A stretch of DNA of 64,000 nt from Mucilaginibacter rubeus (GTDB lineage Bacteria; Bacteroidota; Bacteroidia; Sphingobacteriales; Sphingobacteriaceae), in NCBI RefSeq assembly GCF_003286415.2, contig NZ_CP043450.1:806001-870000 (forward strand), read 5' to 3'. Shown piece after piece: positions 45,567 to 55,013 of the stretch. The notes beneath the pieces were generated by a model. It saw nothing but the letters and a program-made list of their open reading frames with translations. It did not search any database and had not been told where the DNA came from. The stretch's first letter is position 1; each line of letters starts with the position of its first letter. The position numbers and the translations under genes are program-made.

Positions 45567-45911
45567 TTGTTATTTTATCCGGGATCTGCTTATTCAACAC
45601 ATTGCATGCGGGCCACAAGGCACAGCCTCGCGGCAGCGGGGGAAATCAATGCCTCTCGGGTGATGATTGGTAAATATGAACGGGATGATAGTTCTCCCTC
45701 AATAGAAGTAATTGTCAAGCGGCCTAAAGCGTTTGATGTATCTATTGATTATTTGCTTGGAGAGGGCTTAAATGCCAATTACGGCAAGGAAACATTGAGG
45801 CGCTTAGACGACTTAGAAAGCCTACCCGATGACGAACGTAGAAAGATATTTGATTATGTGGATTTGATAATCCGTGATTACAAAGCCAAGAAAGCCTACT
45901 TGAATAAATGA
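45567..45911 (+). pseudogene. XRE-family regulator remnant with lost N-terminus
   Basis: The frame keeps the C-terminal half of a Cro/C1-type helix-turn-helix protein: VMIGKYERDDSSPSIEVIVK, then FDVSIDYLLGEG, then LRRLDDLESLPDDERRKIFD and a Lys-rich tail. The first HTH helices are replaced by unrelated sequence (MLFYPGSAYST), and AKAF is degraded to PKAF. It lies between two minus-strand RHS units and ends at a terminator. Confidence 0.6.
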
Positions 45912-45912
45912 A

Positions 45913-45936
45913 CAAAGCCCCGGTGAAGGGGCTTTG
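45913..45936. terminator. Convergent terminator hairpin
   Basis: CAAAGCCCC and GGGGCTTTG arms, nine bases each, with a six-base loop, directly after the XRE remnant stop and just past the end of the minus-strand lipoprotein gene. Confidence 0.65.
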
Positions 45937-45941
45937 CATAC

Positions 45942-46283
45942 TTATTTTACTCGTTCATTTAGATTGAACTGAAATGATCTACTCATTCCTTTGAAGACAG
46001 AAGTATCGGTAAAACTGACTTTAAATAAGGTGTCATTAATGCGAACAATATCTGTTTTGTAGTTAAAGTATGACCCTTCAATTTTCTTTAACAATTCATT
46101 TTTACCCAAATTAACCATTCTTATCTCGGTAAAGTCTTTTGTGGTAGTACCGTAACCTACACTCGATATTTCAATTGTGCTATCGGAATTAAGTTTATAA
46201 GTAACAATTACGTCTGCTTTCTTGTCAAACATTCGACAACTTGAGCAAAGCATTATCAATAAAAACAAATATATTATTCTCAT
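45942..46283 (-). CDS. Small lipoprotein, candidate immunity protein to the RHS toxin
   Basis: 113 residues with a lipoprotein signal (IYLFLLIMLCSSC, lipidated Cys at 16) and a beta-rich mature part (KADVIVTYKLNSDSTIEISS). Its ATG overlaps the RHS toxin stop by four bases (ATGA), so the two are translationally coupled. Immunity proteins are encoded in this position directly after polymorphic toxins. Periplasmic or membrane location would fit protection against a toxin delivered to the periplasm. No family is recognised. Confidence 0.65.
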   Translation of the reverse strand: MRIIYLFLLIMLCSSCRMFDKKADVIVTYKLNSDSTIEISSVGYGTTTKDFTEIRMVNLGKNELLKKIEGSYFNYKTDIVRINDTLFKVSFTDTSVFKGMSRSFQFNLNERVK

Positions 46284-49200
46284 TTATTATTCTCCTTTCC
46301 GTAAGCAATGCCAATTTTTATCCATTCTTGATCTTTAGGATCATCTCCATATGGCGGCCTTGTACCCATGTGACCGCTCCATTCTATCCTTGATGTTCCA
46401 TCGGCAATCTGTGCAAGGCCTGCCTCATGCAGAAGTCTATAATCACTACCAAAATAAAGTTGAGTTCCAACGGCACCATAATGGAAGTTTCCAAAATCTT
46501 CTGCACTCATAGATAGCTTACCAAATTGAAATTGAGTTTCTGATCCTCCGTTTTGCTTAAATCTTTCCGCCACATCAAATATGGTCGATCTATTGCTATT
46601 AGAGTTTTTAAAATCCCAATCCCCCCCTTTTTGAACCAACGTTTTAAATGTAAATGGGTTAATGATGTCTTTTGCAATCGGGATATTTTTATCTAATAGG
46701 TTCTTGATGATGTTACTTGCATTAATCTTACCACCTAATTCACCTATATCTTTGCCGCCTGCACCTGTGTTTTTTGCACTATAATTCTTTTCCACATCAG
46801 CCTTTGTTTTCGCTTTATCGTGCTCATAAACGTGATTATCGCCATCTTCAGGATGATTAGATAACACAGTCCCATATTTATCAACATGGACGGAGGTTGT
46901 TCCCATCCCATCTGGGTCAATATTTCTTATTGGATTGTCATCACCATAGTTGTAAGTCGACCACCGTCTAAACTTCTCAGCCAACGGGTCAACACTCGTC
47001 CACCTTGCAACCACCGGATCATAGAACCTTGCGCCGTAATCATACTGATTCAGCTCGTCTTGCAACTCTTTATTATTGTAAAGATACTTATTTCCACCAT
47101 TTAACTGCCGGTGTACGTTCAGCCCAAAAGGATAATAGTCATCTTCCCCTACTTTGCCATTGTTTTGATCGAAGGTTACCCGGTTATTACCCAAATGATC
47201 CGTTAGGGTATATTCGTATACAAAGTTTGTCCCGCTCCTGTTCGCTCTGCCTTCTTCAGTCTGCACAAAATCTATTGTTCCATCAGCCTTGTATTGTATC
47301 CCATTAATATACTCTGTTATCGCTCCGTTACTGTTCTTCCGTAATTTTTCTCCCGACGCGGAATAGGTATAACTCAAGTTTTTGGAAGCAATACTTCTGG
47401 GTAGATTGAGCATATTGTACAGGATCGTATTTCCCTGTCCATCACTGGAAGCATTACCATTAGGGTCATAAGCCGGATAACTGCGGAATGCGACACCATT
47501 ATTGGTTACCAATTGTAGCTGGTTGCCAGTGTAGTTATAAGTTAGGGACGCGGCGTTGGGAGCTGTACGGGTTAATCCTATAATGTTACCCAGATTGTCA
47601 TAATTACTAATTGTTTCGCTGAAACCGGCAGTAGAAATACCTGTTTTTAACCGGTTCAGGTTATCATAGCTGTAGCTGACATGTTGATTACCGCTCACAC
47701 CGGCATTGTATTGTTGCTCAGCAATGTTACCGTTAAACTGGGCCTGCGCGCCAAATTGAACTAAATTGTAATTCAGTTTCTCACTAAATAACTTATTTGT
47801 GGTAGGTGCGACTAATGGGTCATTTATCTGGCTCAGCCAACCCCGCTCATTATAAATATAGCTGATATCCTGCAGGAAACTGCTTGCGTTATTGGTGCTG
47901 TGCAGGTGTTTCGTGTTCAACTGACCAATCTCATTATAGTCCAATTGCGAAATGATTGTCGGTAAAGGCGCCTGACTGAGCCCTGAGCTGATAGCCTCTG
48001 AGGTTTGTACCTTACGCCCCATATGATCATACTGGTAATTGGTGGTTACCAGGAGGGCCTGTGCGTTTGCTACATAATGATGGCGCATCGTGGTTTTTAT
48101 TTGGTCATTAAAATTGTAAATATTATCTATTTCATCATAATTTGATGTATTTAGACTTGCTTCTCCCCCCAGGTAATGCTGTTTATCGGTTTGTACCAAC
48201 CGGCCCCGGTCGTCGTAAAAATTTACCGTCCATAACATCGACCCGTAAGTTCCGTCAGGCAACAGCGTGGCTGTTTTTGTCGCGGTTGGCAATCCTGTTG
48301 GATTGGTCAGTGTGTTACTTACAACAGGGCTATATGGTTTATTGGGGAAATTATAATTATCATAGTAATTCAATACCAGATAGCGCAGGATATTCGCCTG
48401 CGGCCAGGCCGTACCAGGATAGCCGGTGCCGGTTGTCTGCTGGGTTTCCCACAATGCGGTCTGTCCGTCTACAGTACTCTGTAGGGCCGCCCGGTAGCTG
48501 GTACCAGCTGTACTCCCCGGGTATTGATAGATCCCGGAATAAGCTACTCGCCCGAATTGATCATACTTGGTAAAACTCCATTCCTGGGTGCTTTTTGAAC
48601 GTTGCACACCATCCTGGGTTGCAACCACCTGGTCCAGTTTGTTATAAACCATATATTCCCAATCTTTACCCGGTATTTTTTTTTCTATCAGCCGGTTCCG
48701 CAGGTCATAATGATAACCATATGTATAGTTTTTAAATATAGCATCCGCTTCTGTAAAGCTTGTGGGGTAAGCTGTACCGGCCGGCAATGGCGGTATTACG
48801 TAGGCAAGCTTGTCATAATCATCATAGATGTAATAAGTAGCCAGGTAAGAAGCAGCTCCTGATTGCGCCTTTTTACATACAACATGTCCTTTTTTATCGG
48901 TAAATTCTATTGTACTGTTTCCGTTTTCGTCCGTTGTAGCAGTTTTGTACAGCTGATTCGCGCCGTAATTAGAAGTTCCGGACGCTCCCGTCCCTGATGT
49001 ATTGACGACCCACTGGATCACGTTATCAGCCGTCACATTACTACCATAAGTCATCTGAATAGTATGTCCGCTGCCCGTTATGCCGCTGGTTGACAACTGC
49101 CAGGGCTGCCCCGGTGCACCCTGCTCTGAAATGCGGTTTAAAGGAGAGGCCTCATAACCGGTGCTTTCTGACGGATAGGGAATGACGGATACCCCTGCAG

Positions 49201-49771
49201 GTGGACTTTTATAAAACTGATCCTGGCCTGCATTTAGGGTTAACGCATCTGATTTGTAACTTCCATTGCTTGTTCCGTTGGTAATAGCGTAGGGGAGGTA
49301 TTTCTTCGCTTCACGCCCAAACTGGTCATAAGTCACCGGTTGTACGATATCTTTACTGGTGGGTGAACCCTTAACCTGAACGGTTTGTAATAAACGGCCC
49401 AAACCATCAAAATACTGCACCGTTTGCATCAGTTTACAATTGGTGTTGTTGCCCGCGGGATCTATACCTGCCTCCCGGGGCACTGATGTCAGGATATAGT
49501 TTTGGTTTTGACTTAAACTAATGCCAAGGGGAACGCAACTGGTCTGAATAAAATAACTATAGCTGTTGGTAGTTGTTGCCGTAGCCGAAAAACCCGTTGA
49601 TAAAGTAATACTCGTTTCATTATAGTAATTACCGGGTGTAGTTGCCGGGACACCCAACTGGGCGGGGCTGGGTATATACTGAGCTTTCACGCCCTGTGAT
49701 ATTAGTATCAGCAGGATCGCCATAAACAGTTTGCCTGATATACTTTGATTTGAATATGATCGTATTTGCAT
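46280..49771 (-). CDS. RHS-repeat polymorphic toxin with Ntox44-like C-terminus
   Basis: Protein of 1163 residues with a signal peptide (LFMAILLILISQGVKAQ). Residues 90-160 are a DUF6443-like start (QTVQYFDGLGRLLQTVQVKG). YD/RHS repeats follow, and the RHS core lies near 885-965 (YTLTDHLGNNRVTFD, then DYYPFGLNVHRQL, then YDYGARFYDPVVARWTSVDP). After the conserved core end (NPIRNIDPDGM) the variable tip includes WDFKNSNS, EDFGNFHYGAVGTQLYFGSD and YGDDPKDQEWIKIGI, which resembles, from memory, the bacterial toxin 44 (Ntox44) family. The toxin sits in an RHS shell and is released on contact with target cells. The partner gene at 49799 lies upstream on the same strand. Confidence 0.88.
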   Translation of the reverse strand: MQIRSYSNQSISGKLFMAILLILISQGVKAQYIPSPAQLGVPATTPGNYYNETSITLSTGFSATATTTNSYSYFIQTSCVPLGISLSQNQNYILTSVPREAGIDPAGNNTNCKLMQTVQYFDGLGRLLQTVQVKGSPTSKDIVQPVTYDQFGREAKKYLPYAITNGTSNGSYKSDALTLNAGQDQFYKSPPAGVSVIPYPSESTGYEASPLNRISEQGAPGQPWQLSTSGITGSGHTIQMTYGSNVTADNVIQWVVNTSGTGASGTSNYGANQLYKTATTDENGNSTIEFTDKKGHVVCKKAQSGAASYLATYYIYDDYDKLAYVIPPLPAGTAYPTSFTEADAIFKNYTYGYHYDLRNRLIEKKIPGKDWEYMVYNKLDQVVATQDGVQRSKSTQEWSFTKYDQFGRVAYSGIYQYPGSTAGTSYRAALQSTVDGQTALWETQQTTGTGYPGTAWPQANILRYLVLNYYDNYNFPNKPYSPVVSNTLTNPTGLPTATKTATLLPDGTYGSMLWTVNFYDDRGRLVQTDKQHYLGGEASLNTSNYDEIDNIYNFNDQIKTTMRHHYVANAQALLVTTNYQYDHMGRKVQTSEAISSGLSQAPLPTIISQLDYNEIGQLNTKHLHSTNNASSFLQDISYIYNERGWLSQINDPLVAPTTNKLFSEKLNYNLVQFGAQAQFNGNIAEQQYNAGVSGNQHVSYSYDNLNRLKTGISTAGFSETISNYDNLGNIIGLTRTAPNAASLTYNYTGNQLQLVTNNGVAFRSYPAYDPNGNASSDGQGNTILYNMLNLPRSIASKNLSYTYSASGEKLRKNSNGAITEYINGIQYKADGTIDFVQTEEGRANRSGTNFVYEYTLTDHLGNNRVTFDQNNGKVGEDDYYPFGLNVHRQLNGGNKYLYNNKELQDELNQYDYGARFYDPVVARWTSVDPLAEKFRRWSTYNYGDDNPIRNIDPDGMGTTSVHVDKYGTVLSNHPEDGDNHVYEHDKAKTKADVEKNYSAKNTGAGGKDIGELGGKINASNIIKNLLDKNIPIAKDIINPFTFKTLVQKGGDWDFKNSNSNRSTIFDVAERFKQNGGSETQFQFGKLSMSAEDFGNFHYGAVGTQLYFGSDYRLLHEAGLAQIADGTSRIEWSGHMGTRPPYGDDPKDQEWIKIGIAYGKENNK

Positions 49772-49798
49772 GCTGGTAAGGTTTAATAGAATCCGCTT

Positions 49799-52700
49799 TT
49801 ATTGTCCCTGGTAATGATAGGTGGTCTGTTTAACAATATTCCCATCTTTGTCTTTTACATTCTTCAGCCGTTGAAGACTATCATATTCGTAGGTAGTCGT
49901 CTCATTTTTGGGGTCCGTTATGCTGGTCATACCCACTAATGGATCATAAGTATACGTAATCATCTGCGCGTCCACCGGATAAAAACGTACATCGTCTATC
50001 TGTCCATTGGGAATATCAATGGTGTAAGTCCCTCCCGATACATTTATAGGTGAAGATGTCTGTAATATCCAACTGCCGCCAGTTTTTAACCAGTAACTTA
50101 AAACATAGCTTCGTGATGATAAATTATTTAAAGTCACATTGTAGGCCCCTGTATGACTCAGATGCCCTGTCCTGCAATCATTAACGGCACTGTTTCCCCC
50201 GCTCTCTTCAAATCCGTCGAAGTAAAAATCCTTATTGCCTGAAACAACAGAAACCAGGCTTGAATAAGTTACAGATAAGTTAATGGGAATGCTTAAGTTT
50301 TGAGCATCATAGATACTGGCTGCCAGCGTATAGTTTCCGGGAGCTAAACCGGTCAAGACCCTGCTCGACGAATAAGTTCCGCAAGTCGCTGTACCGGTGG
50401 CCAAACAAAGCGAAAAAGAGCCCGAATTGTAATTATTTGGCCCCGTAATACCTATAGTGACTTCCGCACGAATTGTACCGCTGCCTTCATCACCACCAAA
50501 ATCGATTGATAAGCTGGCAGTACCATTAGCGCCAACCGTAAACTGCCGGGTACTGACGTCCCTGCTGGTAGCAGGGAATTGTATAGAAAAACTATTTCCG
50601 ACAGATGTTACTGTCGTTTTTAAAGTATTGGCTGCGTTTTTGATTTGAACAATGGGATATTGCTGCTGATACCCCCATTGATAGCTGGTTATTGGCCCGG
50701 CGGTTTTTCCCGTGCTGGTAATATTGCCCGCTTCATCATATCCCAGATAATTAAATACTGTTTGTACCGGATTGTTCCCTTTTTGTATGTCAATAGTCGC
50801 CGGTTCAATAACATTATTCCCCCAATCTGCATAATTCGTTTTTTGAAAGGATAGCAGGTTGCTTACTGTATTTTTATAATTAAAAACCTGGATCGTTGGC
50901 GAAAGTATGTTATTTGTTATCATTAAATCATATGGAGGTGTTCCACGAAAATCCAGCGGATATTTATATTGAGTAATATACTTAGTTCCGTCACTGTTAG
51001 TTTCATCTTTTTGTGTAGGGAACAGATGGTCCGGGCTATTATAAGTAAGGTTGGTCACTTTATCTGTGGTTGGGGTACCGTTATCATCATAATCGATTTC
51101 TTCAGTACTGGTCACTTTTTTTATTCCAGCTTCTTCGTTCACATCAAAATAGCTAAAATCCCAATATCTGGGATGCGGAGCAGGCCTGAATGCCGGGTAA
51201 GCATAAGGAAGGGGATACCCGCCGGGATTGTTTCTGCCCTCGCTGTTTTGGCTATGCAGGGTTTGTATAAAACAATTCAACCCGGTATTGATCGTGCTTA
51301 CCTGCTTTGGGTCATAGTGATTAGTGATATTCTTGACCGGGACATAGTTGTTGTTCACAAATTTATAATAAGTTGTGCTGAGGAGATTTCCCCTGGCCCA
51401 TGATTTATCCGAATATGTCACATTACCATATTTACCGGTTTCAGGAACAGGGTAGGATTGGTCGGCTTCCGCATCATAGGTGTATAGCGTCTTTTGTTTC
51501 TGAGCCTGGCCATCGTCCATCAATTCTGCAACGGATGCATAAATTACGGGACTTCCATGATGAGAACCGGATGGAACAATCGGGTCGGAAAAATAAACAG
51601 CTTTAGTAGGACAATCAAAGGCTCCATAATTTCCCGCTACACCGTTATCATATTTTTGGAGAAAAACGTAGGATGATTGTTCTCCGTTTGGCGTTATAGA
51701 TATTGCGTTACCATATTGATATTGTTTAACTATTGCCGGTGCCGTACTGTTAGCCGTTGAGGTTATCGTTTTAACCCGTAATCCACCGACTAACGATAAA
51801 TCATCGAAACGATTGGCCTCAAATTGAAAAATTGTTTTACCGCCGGTTGGGAAATCGATTTCTTCCAGGCTTTCTGCTTTCATATAAGTTTCATTCGATG
51901 TCCGATTAGCGGGGCTACCTTCTCCGGTCGGAATTAAGGGCAATAGATGATTGTTTTCCAGATGTCCATTATAATACCCCCAGTAATCCTGCGCAAATTC
52001 CCCACTGTTTGATGTTGGCCCCGCGGGATGATTCGGATCGATCATCGGAGGCAATGTCATTTGATTGTATTGAAAATGATAACTGTTGATATACTGGCCA
52101 TTCTTATCTAGTCTTTTGATTTCATCTAAACGTAGCCTTGTAGCAAATTGGGGGTTTGCTGCATTTACATCCCCGAAATAGGTGTGTACTAATTGATAGC
52201 TATTTAACGGCACCTCCGCGCCGGCGGTATTGATGGTATTTATTGTTATAGCGCTCAATCTGTTATTTATGAAATCCTTGCGTCCGCCTTCATAAGTGAA
52301 TGTGACCGACCCATTCTTAAATTTGATCCGCTTAATCAATACCGAGTTGTCTGTAGTGACAATATTACGATGCCACTCCATCTTAAGCTGAGTGGAGGGG
52401 TCTCCCGCTATTGGATTATTGTTGTTAAATGTTTGGGATTCGGTAAAGTAGGCATTGCCAGGAAAGACATTATATTCAAAATCGATCTCATCCTTGCCAT
52501 CGCTGGAGATTATCTTGCTTATATACCAGGAACTTGGACAAGAGCTTCTTGCCGTGTGAACGAGCTCTTTATCATTGAATAGGTAATGCGTTCCGTCTTC
52601 CCCTATGATCTCAAAGGTGTTTTGAGTCGCGCCCGTCCAATTAATGACATTATTGCTAAAGGAACGCTGGTGAAGGGTTTTATTGATATCGTATACAAAT

Positions 52701-53251
52701 TGTCCAGATAATCCGTTTCCTACGTTATAAAAATAATCATCAGATCTACCGTCACCGGTATTATTCCCAAATGCTATAGCCTGGACATATTGATACATAG
52801 CAATATAATCGCTTCCGGAAGGTGGCGTATAGTTATCTATATAGGATGCCGAGTAATGATCATATTGCAAAAAACCATTTTCATCTTCAATGCCATTAAT
52901 TACACGGGATACCGCACCGCCGGCATTCAATGACCAACCTAATCCACTACTCCCTGCGAGCTCATTAATTTTAATCCCGCTGGCATGGTAAGATAAACTA
53001 ACGGGTAAGGATAGTGTACCCGATTTTATTTGATATATTGGGATCTCTATCTTGGGAACACCGGTACTATAGTCAACCGGATAAATGCCATATTTCATAA
53101 AAGCCTGCGCTTCCGGCGAAGGCGGAACAGGATTTTGGTCAAAGGTAGGATTATTGGGTTGGCTATATCCGATATTAATTTTCAGTAAGAAGACAAAGGT
53201 CATCAAACACGTATAAAGTATGTTGTTTTTCGGGAAATCAGAATAACTCAT
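49799..53251 (-). CDS. Large SpvB/YD-repeat exported protein, partner of the RHS toxin
   Basis: Protein of 1150 residues with a signal-like N-terminus (MTFVFLLKINIGYSQ). Residues 55-110 (YGIYPVDYSTGVPKIEIPIY, then LPVSLSYHASGIKINELAGS, then GLGWSLNAGGAVSRVI) match the SpvB/Tc-toxin-like start found in Bacteroidota RHS neighbours. The last 60 residues carry YD repeats (MITYTYDPLVGMTSITDPKN, then YEYDSLQRLKNVKDKDGNIV). It precedes the RHS gene by 27 bases on the same strand and probably contributes to the shell or surface complex. No toxin tip is present at its end. Confidence 0.85.
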   Translation of the reverse strand: MSYSDFPKNNILYTCLMTFVFLLKINIGYSQPNNPTFDQNPVPPSPEAQAFMKYGIYPVDYSTGVPKIEIPIYQIKSGTLSLPVSLSYHASGIKINELAGSSGLGWSLNAGGAVSRVINGIEDENGFLQYDHYSASYIDNYTPPSGSDYIAMYQYVQAIAFGNNTGDGRSDDYFYNVGNGLSGQFVYDINKTLHQRSFSNNVINWTGATQNTFEIIGEDGTHYLFNDKELVHTARSSCPSSWYISKIISSDGKDEIDFEYNVFPGNAYFTESQTFNNNNPIAGDPSTQLKMEWHRNIVTTDNSVLIKRIKFKNGSVTFTYEGGRKDFINNRLSAITINTINTAGAEVPLNSYQLVHTYFGDVNAANPQFATRLRLDEIKRLDKNGQYINSYHFQYNQMTLPPMIDPNHPAGPTSNSGEFAQDYWGYYNGHLENNHLLPLIPTGEGSPANRTSNETYMKAESLEEIDFPTGGKTIFQFEANRFDDLSLVGGLRVKTITSTANSTAPAIVKQYQYGNAISITPNGEQSSYVFLQKYDNGVAGNYGAFDCPTKAVYFSDPIVPSGSHHGSPVIYASVAELMDDGQAQKQKTLYTYDAEADQSYPVPETGKYGNVTYSDKSWARGNLLSTTYYKFVNNNYVPVKNITNHYDPKQVSTINTGLNCFIQTLHSQNSEGRNNPGGYPLPYAYPAFRPAPHPRYWDFSYFDVNEEAGIKKVTSTEEIDYDDNGTPTTDKVTNLTYNSPDHLFPTQKDETNSDGTKYITQYKYPLDFRGTPPYDLMITNNILSPTIQVFNYKNTVSNLLSFQKTNYADWGNNVIEPATIDIQKGNNPVQTVFNYLGYDEAGNITSTGKTAGPITSYQWGYQQQYPIVQIKNAANTLKTTVTSVGNSFSIQFPATSRDVSTRQFTVGANGTASLSIDFGGDEGSGTIRAEVTIGITGPNNYNSGSFSLCLATGTATCGTYSSSRVLTGLAPGNYTLAASIYDAQNLSIPINLSVTYSSLVSVVSGNKDFYFDGFEESGGNSAVNDCRTGHLSHTGAYNVTLNNLSSRSYVLSYWLKTGGSWILQTSSPINVSGGTYTIDIPNGQIDDVRFYPVDAQMITYTYDPLVGMTSITDPKNETTTYEYDSLQRLKNVKDKDGNIVKQTTYHYQGQ

Positions 53252-53269
53252 TTTTGTAAAATATTTAGG

Positions 53270-54124
53270 TTAACGTCCGTTACTTTTCAACTGTTGTTCC
53301 AAGGTTTGTAACCGACCTTCCAGTTCTTTTTCTTTTCGATCCTTTTCTATCAAATACAAGGTCAATTCTTCTACTTTTTTGAGTAACAGCTTATTCATCT
53401 CACCAAGATTTTGCCCGTCTTTGGCAATTTCCTGTTCTGAAGGTATTTCGGGCAAGTGCTGGTTTTGGTCGATGTAGGTTTTAACTTCTGATAAGGAGGG
53501 CAGCTGGTAGCTTGGTTTGAAGACATAGTCAGGCCATACATTATTAAGCTTAACTGTTACTGATGTTGCAACAGCACTGCCGTTTACCGCAAACTTGTAG
53601 CCTTTGGTATCATTTGTATTTATGGCAACATTCCCATTGGCGTCAGTAATTAATACCGGCAATATAGCCGGCGTAATATCCGTGCCTGTTGGTGTTTGGG
53701 AGGTAATGGTTTGTAATTGTGATTGTCCACCATTGCCTAATTTACAAGACTTAACGGAGAAGGCTGGCCAATCCTGGGTATTGATAATATATATATCTGT
53801 GTTACCATTTGGATTAGAATAGGCTTTTATTGTAAAAGAACTTGTGGCATTACCATTTGTTACCTGGTGAATAATTAGCCCCCCTCGGTTACCTACGTAG
53901 TAGGTGGTTACGCCCGTGTTATTTGAGCCCCAGCCGCCGCCAAAAACATCTATCTGCAGTTTGGCAGCATTAGAATCGTTATCCGGCGGGAGGCTGCCAA
54001 CTAATAAAGATACCCGGGCGGTGCCTCCAACATACTCATACGAGTATTGCGCATGCACTAAGCCGGGCACCATTATTAATCCTAATAAAAATATTACTAC
54101 TTTAAAAATGTGTATCTTATTCAT
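53270..54124 (-). CDS. Tail-fibre-like exported protein, paralog 1
   Basis: About 284 residues from ATG 54124 (MNKIHIFKVVIFLLGLIMVP, a signal peptide); a longer start at 54148 is less likely. The N-terminal part is beta-rich. The last 95 residues are the shared module: VWPDYVFKPSYQLPSLSEVK, then YIDQNQHLPEIPSEQEIAKD, then GEMNKLLLKKVEELTLYLIE and a coiled-coil tail. The module looks like a trimerization or self-folding (S74-chaperone-like) end of phage-type fibres. It overlaps the upstream paralog by eight bases and precedes the SpvB-like gene. Confidence 0.8.
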   Translation of the reverse strand: MNKIHIFKVVIFLLGLIMVPGLVHAQYSYEYVGGTARVSLLVGSLPPDNDSNAAKLQIDVFGGGWGSNNTGVTTYYVGNRGGLIIHQVTNGNATSSFTIKAYSNPNGNTDIYIINTQDWPAFSVKSCKLGNGGQSQLQTITSQTPTGTDITPAILPVLITDANGNVAINTNDTKGYKFAVNGSAVATSVTVKLNNVWPDYVFKPSYQLPSLSEVKTYIDQNQHLPEIPSEQEIAKDGQNLGEMNKLLLKKVEELTLYLIEKDRKEKELEGRLQTLEQQLKSNGR

Positions 54125-55013
54125 GAGATTTATTAATCTGTAATTCAAGTTTTTCTATTCGTTTATTTTGCTCTATTAAGTATAAAGTAAGCTCCTCCAC
54201 TTTTTTTAGCAGCAGCTTGTTCATCTCACCAATGTTCTGCCCATCTTTAGCGATTTCCTGTTCTGAGGGTATTTCAGGCAAATGCTGGTTTTGATCAATG
54301 TAGGTTTTAACCTCGGTTAACGATGGTAGCTGATAGGTTGGTTTAAAGACATAGTCAGGCCAGTTGGTGATCTCTACTTTGATTTGTTTGGCACGGATAT
54401 TTCCGTTGACAGAAAGTGCCTCCTTTGGAGTATTGGTTCCGATACCTACGTTCCCGCTGATGTAGAGCTTATCTGATGACGACCAGGCCGGCGGGTCATA
54501 TCCGATACCTACTCCTGTTCCGTTAACCTGTAACACTTTTCCGTTTTCTGTACTGCTCAGGTCGATAAATCGAAAATTACTGGCGTATGCCGGCGTGTTC
54601 CATGTACCCTGATAAAACATCTTCAACGCGGTCGTCTGATTGGCATCGTACTGGTTGAAAATATGCAGTCTGGCAGCAGGCGCACTTACGCCTATGCCAA
54701 TCGTTGCTGCAAAATATCCCTGACCATCGGCCCTTACACTAAAATTTGTTGTACCATTGGTTATACCGTCATAATAATAATTGGCTGCATTGTTATTATT
54801 ATCAGTAATGGCACGGAAAATACCCGCGCCATAATAATACCCTGTGCCTATTTGATGACCGGTAAAAAAAGATTGTCCGACAGAAGTCTGGGCAACAATT
54901 TTGGTGTTGTTGTTCAAAGCGTCATTCGCATCCACAGTCACCGTTTTCGTTTGCGCAAGCGCCATATGTACCCCGGCCGAAATAGTTAATGCCGTTAGTA
55001 AAGTTCTTTTCAT
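54117..55013 (-). CDS. Tail-fibre-like exported protein, paralog 2
   Basis: 298 residues with a signal peptide (MKRTLLTALTISAGVHMALA), a GIGTNTPKEALSV-type repeat common in fibre-like proteins and the same C-terminal module (NWPDYVFKPTYQLPSLTEVK, then YIDQNQHLPEIPSEQEIAKD, then KLLLKKVEELTLYLIEQNKR). The first 220 residues differ from the other paralogs, so only the C-terminal module is conserved. Its start is directly after the stop of paralog 3. Confidence 0.8.
   Translation of the reverse strand: MKRTLLTALTISAGVHMALAQTKTVTVDANDALNNNTKIVAQTSVGQSFFTGHQIGTGYYYGAGIFRAITDNNNNAANYYYDGITNGTTNFSVRADGQGYFAATIGIGVSAPAARLHIFNQYDANQTTALKMFYQGTWNTPAYASNFRFIDLSSTENGKVLQVNGTGVGIGYDPPAWSSSDKLYISGNVGIGTNTPKEALSVNGNIRAKQIKVEITNWPDYVFKPTYQLPSLTEVKTYIDQNQHLPEIPSEQEIAKDGQNIGEMNKLLLKKVEELTLYLIEQNKRIEKLELQINKSHE

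Noticed and set aside
46280..53251. Repeated motifs in the RHS/SpvB genes as a possible repeat array
   Set aside because: They are imperfect YD repeats within open frames. No equal-length spacers or identical repeats exist, so this is not a CRISPR array.
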